Shown: piece after piece, positions 48,994 through 62,700 of the stretch
How positions within the stretch are numbered: position 1 is the first letter of the stretch
Layout: each line of letters starts with the position of its first letter
Assembly: GCA_024138015.1 (NCBI GenBank)
Contig: JAMXBB010000010.1
Location: 83,675,958-83,739,957 of the forward strand
Source of the DNA: Lumnitzera littorea
Lineage: Eukaryota > Streptophyta > Magnoliopsida > Myrtales > Combretaceae
Reading direction: 5' to 3'
DNA: 64,000 nt
The notes under the pieces: model-generated
What the model was told of the DNA's origin: nothing
Databases searched by the model: none
Seen by the model: only the letters and a program-made list of their open reading frames with translations
Made by a program: the position numbers and the translations under genes

Positions 48994-49362
48994 CTAATGA
49001 ATACTGCCATTTGGTAACCTAATAGGTATGGGTTTGTGTATGGTTGTAACATTGTATAGAAGATGAAAGAAAGGTGTCATATGGTTTGTTGCTCTAATGT
49101 TAACAATCCATATAACAGGGTTGTTACTCACTACTGTTAAAGCAATAGACAAAGAAAGATTCATACCAATACAATTCACTGCATTTGAAACTGAGGCTAT
49201 TGCATCACATTCTCCTTGCTTCATGATCTTCATCATCTCATGATACAGCTCCTGCATGAACTGCTTATCAAATGATTTGTTAGCAACAACAGGAGAACTA
49301 ACAACAACTTCATTAAACGGAGTATCTAAAGAACTATTGCCACTTATATGTCTACTACACAT
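48994..49362 (-). pseudogene. Element D protease
   Basis: The copia aspartic protease normally reads WIIDSGATNHMT; here the block reads WIVNIRATNHMT (about 49116-49080), so D, S and G of the active site are all replaced. The flanking text (HMTPFFHLLYN, PIPIRLPNGSIH) is otherwise normal. Catalytically dead. Confidence 0.85.
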
Positions 49363-49379
49363 TGATGGTAAACTAACAG

Positions 49380-50268
49380 GCTTTCCTTTTGCAAAAATTT
49401 TCCTTCCTTCATACCAATTAGGATAACCTATCAGTTGAAAGCAAGCATCAATAAGATGACCTTCTGCCTTACAATGTTTACATACTAATCCTTTCTTGAA
49501 CTTCTTTCATTTAAGTGAAACCCCTGTTCTAGAGTTAAATGCTGCCATTTCTACACTTCTTACAATAGAATTAGATACTTATCTTTGCTTTTCTACTTGC
49601 TGAACCAAGTAATATGCTCTATTCACCAAAGGTAAGGGCTCTATTGACAGCACTTGATTGCGTACTAATTCATAAGCCTCAGATAAGCCCATGAGAAATT
49701 GCATCAGTTTCATATGTGAATCATATTCAATAATCCTCTCCTTAAACGTACACGTATAGTACTCCATTCGCCTACAATCACAACGAGGAAAACTATACAA
49801 TTCATGAAGTTCATCCCAACATTTTTGCAATTTGTTATAATAGATAGTAACCATCTGATTTCCTTACTTAACATTACTGATTTCATGTTGAAGCTAGAAA
49901 ACTAATGTTCCACTAGCCATACCATATTGTTCTTTGACTTCTTTCCATAATTGATAGGAAGATTGAGTATAAAAAAAGTTTTGTGTGAATTCACTAAGCA
50001 TGGAATTCAATAACCAGCATTTGACCATATAATCCACTCTAATCCATTTACTAAGATCATTTGAATCATCCGCAGGTCTTTCTATATAACTATCTATGAA
50101 ATCGGTCTTCAACTTAGCTCCTAAACTTAGTTTCATAGACTTACTCCATGGAAGATAGTTATTTCCATTAAAAATGATTTTTCCTATTATCATTCTAAGA
50201 TTGTCCGAACTAGATGGATAGTATGGGTTGTTATTTGCTAGTTTAGAATTATTCATGTTAATCAACAA
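49380..50268 (-). pseudogene. Element D gag
   Basis: Begins MLINMNNSKLANNNPYYPSS at 50268; the copia gag domain follows with FNGNNYLPWSKSMKLSLGAK and KWIRVDYMVKCWLLNSMLSE. A TAA near 49867 splits it from MVTIYYNKLQKCWDELHELY (49854-49579). The CCHC zinc knuckle CKHCKAEGHLIDAC is intact at about 49480-49440 and leads into GYPNWYEGRKI. Gag is the structural protein that binds element RNA. It is broken by at least one stop and a frame change. Confidence 0.9.
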
Positions 50269-50342
50269 AGAGATACTTTGATCAAGTATTAATATTGGAA
50301 ATTGAAGAAAAATTAGTTACCAGAAATTCTGCTAGATCCTTT

Positions 50343-50354
50343 GCTCTGATACCA
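50343..50354 (-). other. Primer-binding site, element D (initiator tRNA-Met)
   Basis: Minus strand TGGTATCAGAGC directly after the 5' LTR is the standard copia primer site for initiator tRNA-Met. Confidence 0.92.
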
Positions 50355-50679
50355 TGTCAAGTTTCTTCAATTTCTGTCCATCGAGCAGAAGAGCTTGCAA
50401 ACACAGTTGTAGTAATCTAATATTGTTTAGGTAGAACTTGAGAGAAGAAGAAAAGCTCTGTATTGATACATTACTGTTTGTAGATGAAAAATGAATGTAT
50501 GTAATTCACTTAGTGAACAACTTACTTGATACAAGTATTTATAGTAGTAAACTCTTACTAAACTAACTAACTAACTATAAGCAACTGAATCAAGATTGAC
50601 TACTAACTAACTCAACAAATAACTACTATCTTTGTTAATAAATAAAATCTAAGGAAGCTGATTCTAATGATAGTTAACA
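50355..50679 (-). repeat. 5' LTR of element D
   Basis: Minus strand TGTTAACTATCATTAG (50679) to AACTTGACA (50355). Contains CTACTATAAATACTTG near 50540-50530 (minus), a likely TATA box. Confidence 0.93.
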
Positions 50680-52841
50680 GACTTATTGTCTTACTATATT
50701 GTAGTAGGTTGGATCTAGTGAAATCTAATTCTTGTAAGGTTTTAGATTAAATTCCCATTCTATTCTTCCATTAATGTACCTACCATTTAAATTTTCAATA
50801 TATTCCAAATGCTTCCTATATGTTGGGCATACTAATGTTGTCATGACCCTAAGGGAGGCTTAATAGGATTGTTTAAAATTTTTATATTATGTGTACAATT
50901 ATAATATGAAAACCGCCTTGTAAATAAGAGATTGCATGATTCTAAATAATTAATCACTAAGGTTTCCGGTTTTTAATTGATTAATCTATTGTAAAATATA
51001 AATGACTATGAATATCTAATATACCATTGTCCCTTAAAACCGTAGAGAATCGGTATCTTATATCAAATAATAAGATAAGGTAAATCAACTTTACAAATTA
51101 CAAGAAATATTAAGTTATTCCAAATCCCAACATGTAAATATTTTTTGACAAAAGATGTATTTGTACCAGTTATACATTCCTTAACTAATTCTAGCATGAT
51201 CAAACATATCTCCGGTTTACACTCTACTCTAAAGATTATCCTAATCCTTACTTAAATGAACTTAAAAAAGAAATTATAGGGGAATGAGTAACCACAATTC
51301 AGTGAGTTTATTTCTCACCATTACCGTTCAAGTAAGTCATTAAATATTATTAGCACACATACAACACATGAAATGGATACATACATAGTGAATGCAAACA
51401 CCACATTCATAGGAATTTGGGACTAGGGAAATTGTAGATTTATGTCATCTACACGATGATTATCTCCCGTACTTACTTGCATAGGACACTTCACCTTAAT
51501 TGCATAAGGCTGCATAGGAGCATCGTCTCTTTAAATGACACTAAACTATTACTCTAGTTGAGAAAGAAATACCAATCCAAATAGGTAGACCCTAACTAGG
51601 GTCATCCACCATCAATAAATCATATCTAAGGCCCTATAAGCACAAATATGTGAGTCCTCTCATTATCAATTAGATATACTATGCTAGCTTTGCTCTAATA
51701 ATAAAAATATCATTTACAGGCGTTACAAGTCCTTATAAAAATCATATAAGAATTTGTTTAAGATTGGAAAAACATTTTATAAAAATACTTTTCTCAAAAA
51801 TTTGCAAAACTAGCACTCTTCATCAATTTACCAGTTAAGTCATAGACATGTGATAAATCTGTCTGGTTATTTTAGTTAAATATTTATATTTACTGGTTTA
51901 AAGAGGTAATCACACACAAGATAAGATAAAACTAAAATAGTCATTCAAACACATAAGTAATAACAACCAGCAATCATTAAGCAAATATCACGTACAAGTA
52001 GGTAGTGGGTTAATAGAACTCCTTCACATGGATTAATGCTCATTCTCCAAGTTTTTGGAATTCTCAGAACTCAACAACTGAATACTTAAAAGATAATAAA
52101 ATTTATAAGTACTCGAAATAGCTTGGCTTCTCAATTAACTAAATGTTCATTATAGTTTGCCTAATTTTCTTACTATAACTTAAGTATGACATAAACATGG
52201 TTAAACTTACTTATTAGGGTAAATAGGAAATATATTTGTAAATTATGGTATTTTATGTATTTAGTTATTTATTTCTCTTTATTATTAGTTTATAGGGTCA
52301 ATTAATTTAGTTATTCTACTTATTCTTCTCGATTTTTCTTAAATATTTAGTCACGTGTAACTTTTTCATTCTAACTCTGATTTTTATGATCTTATAGTTA
52401 ACTGTTATCATTTTCGGATGTATTTTTATGTAACATGATCTGTTTTAGACGTTGAAACTTGCATGTTTCATTACGTGCCTAAATTGTTATAAATTTAGTT
52501 ATTTTAGCCCAAATAACTTTATTTATCAATTTTAAGTTTTTCTTTATTATTTTATAATTTAATTAATTTCTAATTTTTTTATTTTTGACATATTTTATTT
52601 TTGAGTCCATTTTGTATTAATTTCGATATTACTTCATTTTAAGCTTAATCTACCAATTTTGTTATTATTATAATTTCCAAATTAATTAATTATTATTATT
52701 ATTTTCTAATTTGTTTTTATAAGTTGCAGTTTGAGTGGAAATTTGGGGGAGTTGATGACATGGTAATTCCTCATTGCTCCACGTAGCATATTTGTTGTTT
52801 CTTCTAGTTTTTATATTTCTTTAATTTTGTAATATTAATAT
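50680..52841. repeat. Decayed sequence with possible gypsy LTR relic (minus)
   Basis: From 50839 (TGTCATGACCCTAAGGG) the text resembles the end of a Ty3/gypsy LTR in minus orientation, and near 51290-51320 the phrase AATTCAGTGAGTTTATTTCT recalls the leader of LTR E read in the same direction. No opposite end or duplication was found, and 52200-52830 is plain AT-rich DNA. No genes seen. Confidence 0.3.
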
Positions 52842-54232
52842 TGTTAGTATCTCTCATGAATTTTGATGATAACAAAAAGGAATAAAACTAATGAATCATT
52901 AAGAATGCATGTATTCAGAAGAGTTCTCAGAAAATTTAAATTTGCAAAACTAAGTCATCTTTAGAAACTTATTCAGAAAGTTTGATTTGATTGAAAAAAA
53001 GAATAGTCTGAAATTCTTCAGAAAGTGTTTTAAAAACTTATAAGTAGAAGTGATATAGCACTTTAAAAGCTTGTTTAGATACTTTAAAAAAAGGAAGATC
53101 GATACTCTTTAAAAGGTTATTCAGAAAGTTGGTTTAGTAATATATGACGATGAAATTTAACTCATATCAAATTCGTATTCAACATGGCCTATCTTCACTA
53201 GATTGAGTATATTAGGGAAATATACTTAATTCTGTTTCACTTAAGATGGAACCAAGATCCATGGGGATTATTTTTTGAGAAAATATATTTTTGATAAATC
53301 AAAATATATACAAATACGGATAAGGATAAGAGTGATTTGGATTTTGTGGAATTTCAAATTTTTTTGAATATGAGGCTTACTTAGAAGTTGTTGATAAAGC
53401 TTATCTCTTTATCAAATTCAAATGTGAAGCTTATTTGGTGTTTGAAGATCGAAGTCTATCTATCGAAACAATATAAGAAGAGCTATTTTTGAATTTCAAA
53501 AAACTGATATTTTCTCAAAATATCTAAGGATTATCTTTAACAAATAATGGTTGAATAAACACAAAAGTGATGATAATCTTCAACAAATTAACCGTTGAAA
53601 GATTTCAGTATAAAAAGAGAAATGATTCAAAATGTTAGATACTACTCTGAAACAAGTTTTCATTACACAAAATTTGTGATTAGATTTTACCTTTTGAAAA
53701 GTTACATAAATTTTCTTAGATACTTCTTTAGAAAGTTATATCGAAGCAAATTATACAACAATCGTTATTTCTCTTTAGAGTGAAATTAATTGAGATTTAT
53801 ATTTTTGCTCTCACTTGTAATTTGTAACTTTTATTTATTGTTTAAGTGTTGAGATAAGTACATTTATACTATATAGATTTGTAATTAGCCTAGATTATAA
53901 AGAGGCTAGATAGACAGAGTAGAGTATTGTGAAGTCCACGAGTAATGAAAGCTTGTAATCTTCTTGTGATTTGATTTAGTGGATTAAGTGGAAAAGCACT
54001 GGCAAAGTAGATTGGGTCATCAACAATAAAGTTGGAAGAGAGTAGTATGCAGAAGGCTAAAGTTCTATGAATCCTCAGTCTAATATTCTTTTTTCTTACT
54101 CTTTTAATTTGTTTCATTAATTGTTATATGTTAAATTATTAAAATATCACTATTTACCAATATAAGTTGTTAAGAGGGGTAAATTTATTATTTTTATATC
54201 AAAAAAGTTTTCAAAAAGTTTAAAGATATCAA
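52842..54232 (+). mobile_element. SIRE/Maximus-like copia LTR, solo or truncated
   Basis: Begins TGTTAGTATCTCTCATGAAT followed by TTTTGATGATAACAAAAAG, which from memory is how LTRs of the SIRE/Maximus copia lineage begin. The later block near 53890-54010 (AGTATTGTGAAGTCCACG, AGCACTGGCAAAGTAGATTG) also fits their 3' part. No primer site or coding part follows, because the sequence folds back at 54232. The true 3' end is unknown. Confidence 0.5.
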
Positions 54233-54600
54233 GACAACAGGTGGTTGAATTGATATCTTTAAACTTTTTGAAAACTTTTTTGATATAAAAATAATAAATT
54301 TACCCCTCTTAACAACTTATATTGGTAAATAGTGATATTTTAATAATTTAACATATAACAATTAATGAAACAAATTAAAAGAGTAAGAAAAAAGAATATT
54401 AGACTGAGGATTCATAGAACTTTAGCCTTCTGCATACTACTCTCTTCCAACTTTATTGTTGATGACCCAATCTACTTTGCCAGTGCTTTTCCACTTAATC
54501 CACTAAATCAAATCACAAGAAGATTACAAGCTTTCATTACTCGTGGACTTCACAATACTCTACTCTGTCTATCTAGCCTCTTTATAATCTAGGCTAATTA
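53882..54600. repeat. Perfect 351-bp inverted repeat (fold-back)
   Basis: 53882-54232 and 54250-54600 are exact reverse complements as far as I compared, including identical 75-residue frames at 54117-53890 (minus) and 54365-54592 (plus). The loop is 17 bases (GACAACAGGTGGTTGAA). The right arm ends exactly where an undetermined base stands (54601). The left arm continues smoothly from the LTR upstream, so the right arm is the suspicious copy. Confidence 0.95.
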
Positions 54601-54601
54601 N
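54601..54601. other. Undetermined base (N)
   Basis: The only N in the window. Together with the adjacent perfect palindrome it may mark an artificial join of two contigs. Confidence 0.95.
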
Positions 54602-54975
54602 ATATATCTATATATACATGTACATATATGTATCTACTCATATTTATACTTTTACTATATTAACATTACACATATATTTATACATATATGTATACATATA
54701 TGTATTTTTATGTTTTCTTAATCTATTTGATATTTACTTATGTAATTTTCTGTTGTCATATATATATATATATATATAAATACTTAATTTACTTTATGTA
54801 TATGTTTATTTACATATTATGGTATATGTGTATATTTCATATATGTACATGTACTATGCATATATTTTATATGACAACTATATATGTATATACATATATG
54901 TACATATACATAACTAAGCTTATGCAATATATCTACATATATGAGTATATATATAAATATATCTAAGTGTATATA
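54602..54975. repeat. AT-rich simple-sequence tract
   Basis: Dominated by ATAT, TACATATATG and TATACATA repeats. Frames here (for example 54688-54966) are low-complexity. Confidence 0.8.
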
Positions 54976-57900
54976 TAAACAAGTAAATACAATTCTAAAA
55001 GGAATAAGATTGTATACATAAAATCTAATACATATAAATATGATTTCTACTACAACATACTAAGATACATGCCAATATATCAAGTATGGAAATACATAGA
55101 AATATAAAAGAAAATACATAAAACCTAATTTACATAAGAAAAATAATCCTAATATAATACAATGATAATATATTTACTTATTCTTGAGAATAATTGAAGA
55201 AGATTTTCCCTTTATCCTCCTTTTTACGTTGCTAAACTATCAAGTATGTAGTATATATGGAAGTGGAATGGTAGGTAAAAGAAAATAGGGAAAAAACAAA
55301 AGGAAGAAGAAGAGAAAATGAGAGACAGACTATTGATCTGGGGAATTTAAGGCTTAATTTTTTGTTAAATTAAGATAGAAATTGAAAGAAAAGTGTAAAA
55401 GTATCTAGGGTATATATACCTGTAAATCCCTAAAATTTTCGATCTAAATACTAAATTTGACACATAACCTAAGAGTCAACAAAGCCATATAAGATAAAAA
55501 CCTTAATATAACAATTGAAGATCTAATCATGTCTCTTAAACTTGAAATGCGTGTAAACATTAGAAATTGCACCTAAAAGTGATAAAAACTTTAAAACTAT
55601 TACTTGAAGCACATAAATGTACTAATTTGTTCTAACCACAATAAAACCTTAATTGAGTATAAATACTTAATGATATGCTAAATCATATAAAACAATTAAC
55701 TAACGATCAAAGATAACTTCTAATTGCTCGTAAATGTGTACATACTAAATTAATTTATAAGAAACTATGATATTACATTATAGATAATATTAACCTTATA
55801 ATCATACAAATAAGCTAGTATTATGTAGATTTAAGTGTTTAGTTGATATTTAAACCAGATATAGTAATTGTTAGTATTATAAATTATACTTTTCATGATA
55901 GTTATATTAATTATATTACTAAATATTATCTATATTGTTATAAATGTTTAAGGAAAGTTTAATAATTTTTTTACTAATTATTTCATATATTTCCTTATTT
56001 TCCCTCTTTCTTTAATTTTTCTTCTAATTACCCATATTTAAAAAAAATGTAATAAATACATGTAAAATTATGAAGGTTGACAGTCAAAGTGTTGACTAAG
56101 TTAACACATCACTTTCAACTAGAAACTTCACCAACTTTCTTTAGATTTCTTTTCCTTTTCATACTTTTCTTCTTCCCTTGCCGTCCATTCATGAATAGAA
56201 TAGACCCCACTTTAATTTTCTTCAAGAACACACTTAAACCATAAACAAAATTCCCCTTTTTCACCCCTTCCCCCAACCATAACTCCCCTCTTCCTCTTTT
56301 CCCTTTTCTAGTTTCCATTGTTACATCCTTTTTCCCTCAATAATCACTCTAGATTTTATTATCCAAATAGCACAACTTCTGATCCCTATTTAGGAAAAAG
56401 AGGTATATCTATTATATTAATACTAGTATTTCTTATAAAGTATGTGTATGTTTCCTTTTCATCTAATTTAGTGAATTACTATACTTAGTGTATTAGGGGA
56501 TATCTAGTTCATATTTTGGAAATGATTCTATAAGTCTTGTGTATATGTAGTGGAATTACATACATAATGTTAGTTTTTCCAAAACTTATGTATTATGTAC
56601 ATATCTATTAATACATATAGAAATATCCATATATATATGTGTAAATGTAGGAATACATGTATACATATAGTATGAATACATGTATACATATTATGGAGTA
56701 TGTATATATATATATGAATTATAGTGGAAAATATAGTATAAATGCCCATATAAATATACCCATAGTTGTCAAAATCATAATTTTACTTATGCGATTCTAC
56801 AAGTTTGTAATTTAATTTTTTTTTGTATAGAAACTTACGTTTTTAACTAAGTTTACATATAAACTAGGTAGAAACTTACATTTTTGACCAAGTTTACCGA
56901 TTTTATATATCTGAGTTGAATGGACTAAAAAATTAAAGAAAAAAAATACAACTAGCCCTTTACAAGCCATCAACTATTAAGGCATTACAACATCTGTCCA
57001 ATCTTTTTCCGATTTTTTACCTCTTTCTTTCCTTCCCAATCTCTTATTTTATTTTCATAACTTTTGTCCAAGTTTCATCTCCAATAACAAATTTTGCAAG
57101 GAAAACTATATATTTTATTTTGTATCATCAATAACTTAAAATGAGTTGAAATGTTTGGTTTTTTTTTTTTTTAATTTATAGCTTTTTTTTTTTTTAAAAA
57201 AGGAAAAAAGTTTAGTTTCAACTTTATTTATACTTTTTCTGTATATGTTAGATTATATATTAAGAATTTTTATGGAAAAAAAAAATGTAATTTCTTACTT
57301 TTTTTACTTTTCATCATGTATTTCAAAATTTGAATAACTAAGTATATTTATAATTTTTTAAAACTATTTTACATAAGTTGTAAAAACTTATATTTTTACA
57401 TTTCAAATTTACAAACCCTTTAGCGATTCTAGGTAGAATCGTGAGTTTAACAACCTTTTATATACCAACTGAAATCCTATAAATGAGTACCTTTTTATGT
57501 ACATAATTAAGTATAATAAGAATATTAAGTATATATATATGGAAGTATTCCAATTGAAACCATAAATATATGTATACATAAATTATATGAAAATTCCTTA
57601 AAATTATACTTTGAAAATAAAAAAAATAAGTATAAATATACATATATAACAATATGTAAACAACGTGTATGAATATACATATAATAATACTATACATATA
57701 AGTATATGTACAAGTACATATACTAATGGAGTAAAAGAATATAAATATGGACATACATATAAGATACTTAAATAAGTAAGCATAGGATAAGTACATAAGT
57801 GTATTATAATACAAATATTTAATACAATATGGTAACTAATCACATATATGTATAAATGCATGTATGGGCCGAAACCTATAATAGGCCCATAATGCATTTA

Positions 57901-58400
57901 TCAACTTATTCTATTATTATATAAATACATATGGTAATAAAATAAAATTTAGAAAGTATAGAAACTAAGAACACTTCACAATTTACTATGTAGACCAATG
58001 AAATAGTGCCACGTCAATAATTTATAAAAATAATCTACTTAAACCGCAAATTACACTAATAATAATAATACTTAATACTAAAAGTTCAAAATTATAAGAA
58101 TATAAGAATTTAGAAAGTAATTAAATCACGAATCAACACAAGGAAATACAAAATTTGTAAATGAAAACATTTGAGCCAAAATAACAAAATTTATAATACT
58201 CTAAGCCTCTATCATAAGACGCGAGTCTTAACGTCTAAAATGGACTCCACCATATGAATGTACACCCAAAATAATGAAAATCTATAAACTCATAAATATT
58301 GGAAAATAAGAAGAAAACGTTATATACGATTGATAAAAGAATTCAATCGAGGGGTGGGGAAACTAATAGAAAACCTAAGTAGATTTAGATAAACAATTAC
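54976..58400. other. AT-rich unassigned sequence
   Basis: No gene recognised. A pyrimidine-rich block at 56113-56340 (many CTTTTCC, CTTCTTCC, CCCCTTTT runs) and TATACATATA tracts at 56600-56730 and 57500-57870 stand out. The minus frame at 56318-56115 is a by-product of the pyrimidine block. Confidence 0.5.
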
Positions 58401-59700
58401 CTATAATTATTAGTTCACTTAGTTACTCATTACTGTTTCCATTTGCTAATAATGAGATGATCCTAATGCAGGTTCAAATCTTCTTGAGGATTACTACGAC
58501 GCATGAAAAATGTCATGGCTGAGTAAGTAATCTCTATGATTCCATTCTTGTTTCTGTTTGTAGTTAATGAATTTAAATAATGCTGTTAATTGGATGTTGT
58601 GTGAGGTCAAGAAATGCATGTGAATGCTATTATTTATTGAACTATGAAATTATCTTAAATGCTGATAACGAATTGTTTATTGCATATTAGATTGGATAAG
58701 AATTATACTGTTTGTGATTTTACCTAGTCATATAATAATTAGAGTCAATTATATTTGACTTATTAAGTAAATTGGAATATGCATTGATATGCATCACATA
58801 AATTAATTCTCGCAGTCACATCACATGGAGATATAGAGAGGCCATATGAGGTTTATTAATTTTATGACTATAATGGTTTAGTTCGATACACATATATAAT
58901 ATGACTTTATTCTAGCCCACGGGAATACTAGGCATTGGAAGCACCAATTGTTCAGCTAAGAGTCGAGTTAAAAGGCCTCCATTTAGGAGTGAGTATAGAT
59001 TGCAGGAGCCCACTAACAATTATACCTAGAACTTGGTTTTTTATTAAAACAAATAAATTGATTTATTTGAATACAAAACGTAGAGTTTCGTAATAAAGTA
59101 AGTTTAGGTATAACATCCGTATCTAATCGTTGCCATGTTGGAGGGTGTTAAGTCTGAGTTGCGTATAGTACTTAGTTAGTTGTATGTATTTGATTGGCAT
59201 TCTACTAATTCATGCATTCACATATTTGAAATTTATGTATTTATAACTTATTTGTTGGTGTGGTTGAGGGATTTACTTACTAGACTGTTTAGCTTATACC
59301 GTTATAGACTTTTGTTGTAAGATTATCTATTTATAGACATTAGCCGTCGATCGCCGGATGCTAAAGGTTGGTATAGGATTTTGGGCAAGAGTGAGTCAAT
59401 CTAAGTGTTGAGAGAATATAAGTAGATTTTATGTTTCATTTTATTATGACTTTGTGTAGTTACTTTACCTTTAACCTAGAGTACTGTATTTTTTGTTTAG
59501 TGTAACAACTTTGATCTAAATGTTATGTAAATATATGTATGTTATGATATCATTTTTATCTAATTAGTCTTGGGAAGCCAATAGTTATAGTAGGTTTATA
59601 CATTGTATGAAGGATTTATGATTGGAAGGGAAATCAATCTATGGTTTTTTATGTGATATATGACGTCTGCCATGTCTAAACTGCTTTTGGATAAATATGA
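58400..59700 (+). repeat. Possible gypsy-type LTR relic
   Basis: Text near 59240-59380 (GTGTGGTTGAGGGATTTACT, GCCGTCGATCGCCGGATG) is less AT-rich than its surroundings and resembles leader parts of Del/Tekay-like LTRs. Ends and duplication not found. Confidence 0.25.
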
Positions 59701-62700
59701 AGGAAAAAGAAAAGAAAAAGAAAAGGAGGATAAAAGTTGAAAATGACATTTGGTTGACTTTGGTCAAAATTAATAATATTAATATTTCATGTACATTTAA
59801 CAATTATAAATTGGAAAGGAAAATGGAAATAAAAAGGAAAAAGTAAAGAAAATGGAAAGATAACGAAATAAAATAAAATTTTGGGTTTTTTATAAATATT
59901 TCTAACCTTATAAATAATATTTAGATTAATATATATTATAATTATAAATAAAATTATAAGATATAAAATTAACATTTACTATATAATAGATAATATATAA
60001 CCAATAAATAAGTAATAAAATTGTGTTTAAATAATTAAATTTATATAATACAAACTTATATATATATACATATATATACATACAAGGTCACTAACAATTA
60101 TATAATAGTATTATCAATTTTGTAAATTAATCTAGTACTCTTTACTATTATTAATATTTAGAAATTATCTCTAATCGTTCATTAGTAATTTTATGCGATT
60201 AAGCGTATCGTTCAATAATTATACCCAATCAAGGTTTTATTATTATAAAAATAAATTTATCTGTTTATAAGCCTAAAGTTTTAGTTTTAGGGTTTTTATT
60301 ATATTTGGGTCCAATCTCTAGTATTTACACACAATTAGGATTTAAGGGTTTCATACATAATTAAGGTTTTGATTAATACATTAAGGTTTTCTCATTTATT
60401 TTAGGTTTTAAAATTAAATTTTTAATCAGTTTTAAATTTATCAGTTATATTAACTTAGAAAAATTATCTATAATACTCAAGTTCGATTCTATATTCAAAA
60501 TGCTGAATTTACGGGGTTTATAAATATTGTCCCTATTCATAGTCCTACTAGCTTTGATTGTTTCCTTTCTTTAGCAGTAAAAACGATGATAAAAGTAGCT
60601 TTCTCCAATGAGCTTTCTATGCTTTTGACTCGTATTGATCTTCATGTCAAAAACTTATATTATGTTAAAAAAGTTGGACCGGTGATATGTGATATAAACC
60701 TTTAATGGCCGAAAGTAGATTATAACTATGATTTAGAGATGACATCAATATGACATGAAATTATCACATAACATGTTTTTGATATAGGAGGAAAAAAAAT
60801 AAAATAAAAACAGAAAAGTATGTTTCCATATGTTGCCTTTTTTTATATTTATCCATATATTGGTCAATATAAAACTGATAAACAATTACAAACAATGAAA
60901 TATTAACTCAAAATATAATAATATCATTAATTAAAATTACAAAAGTAGACAAAATAGTGAGGTATACTTACATATAAAATTAAAATATATATATATTTTT
61001 TATCACACGAATTTAGTGACTTGATCTTCTTCCACATGGTTACCAACATTGGCACTAGCGTGTTATCAATTGAACATTTAATGCTGGTGGTACACCAATG
61101 GAGTGGAGAATAATTGTTGTAGGAGAGGACAGGTGAAGAATATGAGAATACAAGTAAATCTAAGAATAATAATAGTGGTTAAGAGCTCCTCTTTTTTATA
61201 TTACTATGCACAGAATGTTTTGTTCACTTGGCTCTACTAGGATTATCATTAGGGTTACTTTAATTTAAAAAAGAAAAAATTACAGTTATACTATCAAAAT
61301 GCCCATATATGACGTGTTTGATATGCATCCTTATTTCCTTCTTTTTCTTTTTAAAGATAATATTATTTTCATATATCAGACCCATATTAGAGAAGTGTCA
61401 GACACTTATACAGGCCCAAATATAAATATAGACGGATTTTATTACAATAATCCAAAAAAGTTTTACAACTTAGGTGTTTTCTATATATATATATATATCT
61501 ATTTCTCTGTTTTGTTAGTTTCATGTTCGTCGAAATATGCATGCATGCCTATACGGTATGTAGGAAGGAGATGGACGAAATACTTCCCGTGCCTGATGAG
61601 TGTAGAATATGGAGCAGTAAAAAGCCTCTCTCTTACACTTTTGCTGGGTCGATAACGTCACTCGTCAGTCGTCACTAAGGGACCCGCATCCCATTTTGTC
61701 AATATATCTGTAGCTCTTGTTTCAACTTTCAAGTGCCGACCGCAACGTTATTTGAGCTAATAAAGAACAACTACGACGTCGTTAGGGTTCTGATGAAAAT
61801 TCCAAAATTTGGATCGTACTTAACAAGTGAAACACTAAAATGAAAAATCATAATGTATTAACATATGTGCTGGAGGAAGAAATTAACAATTACTATCCGG
61901 ACATCATTGGTTTTAGATGTAGAGTCATAGCATGACAGTATGAGCTCGAATACCCATATAAAATTGGTTGCTGTAAATAGTGAAAATATTATAGCAGTCT
62001 TCAATTATCTGACATTCTGACCACTTTTATATTAGAGTTTCTTTATTTTTCTATTCTACATTTAAGTCCCTGTAAGGTTAAATATTCGATTAAATGATTA
62101 ACTAAAAGTATTTATGTATTATTAAATATATTAAATTAATTTATAAGACAAAAAAAAAAAAAAAAAAAACAAGAAAATGAAAAGAAAAATTAAAACTCAC
62201 AGCAGTTGACTTGCCCTCAGTCATGGTGTGGCAAAAACCGGTAGGTTACAAACTGAAGCCAATCAAATGTCACAAGGGGGAAGCCACGAGGTATGAAGAA
62301 CCTTAAACAAAATACACTGGATTTGATAAATAAGATTACCGCTAACCCAAGTAGAAATAAAAGGAAATCTATAGAAAGAGAAAAAAAAAAAAAGGAAAGA
62401 AAATATAAATTTTTATCTTTGTTGGATATGAAATGTAGAAATATTTATTACAAAAGAAATGAAAAGAGAAGAGATAAATGATAATTTGAGTAAAGCATTC
62501 TTATCTTTTTTCAATTATACCCTTTTCATGGGTATTTTTGTAAATATATGTCCTTCTATTTCTCTTCAAATTTGGAGAGATGCAAAAGTAGCTGTAAAGA
62601 GGGAACGTTGCGACTCTCTTCTATCCCATTTCCATTGTTAACTAACATACTGTACAACTAATCAATAATAGCATTGATGGATAGACAGATAGATTGATCC

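Larger units (their letters stand above)
45651..50679 (-). mobile_element. Element D: complete Ty1/copia retrotransposon, inactivated
   Basis: Two 325-base LTRs (45651-45975, 50355-50679), PBS TGGTATCAGAGC and polypurine tract TTGAGAGGGGTA bound a 5.0-kb element. Minus-strand order gag, protease, integrase, RT, RNase H is copia type. Target duplication: AGTC is shared on both sides (minus strand AAGTC before, AGTCA after), consistent with a 5-base AAGTC that lost one A. The LTRs differ at about 40 of 325 positions by hand count (about 88% identity), mostly transitions, so it is old. Key residues in protease, integrase and RT are lost. Confidence 0.93.

Noticed and set aside
53890..54592. Two identical 75-residue frames pointing away from each other
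   Set aside because: They are the two arms of the perfect palindrome within LTR-like sequence, not a duplicated gene.
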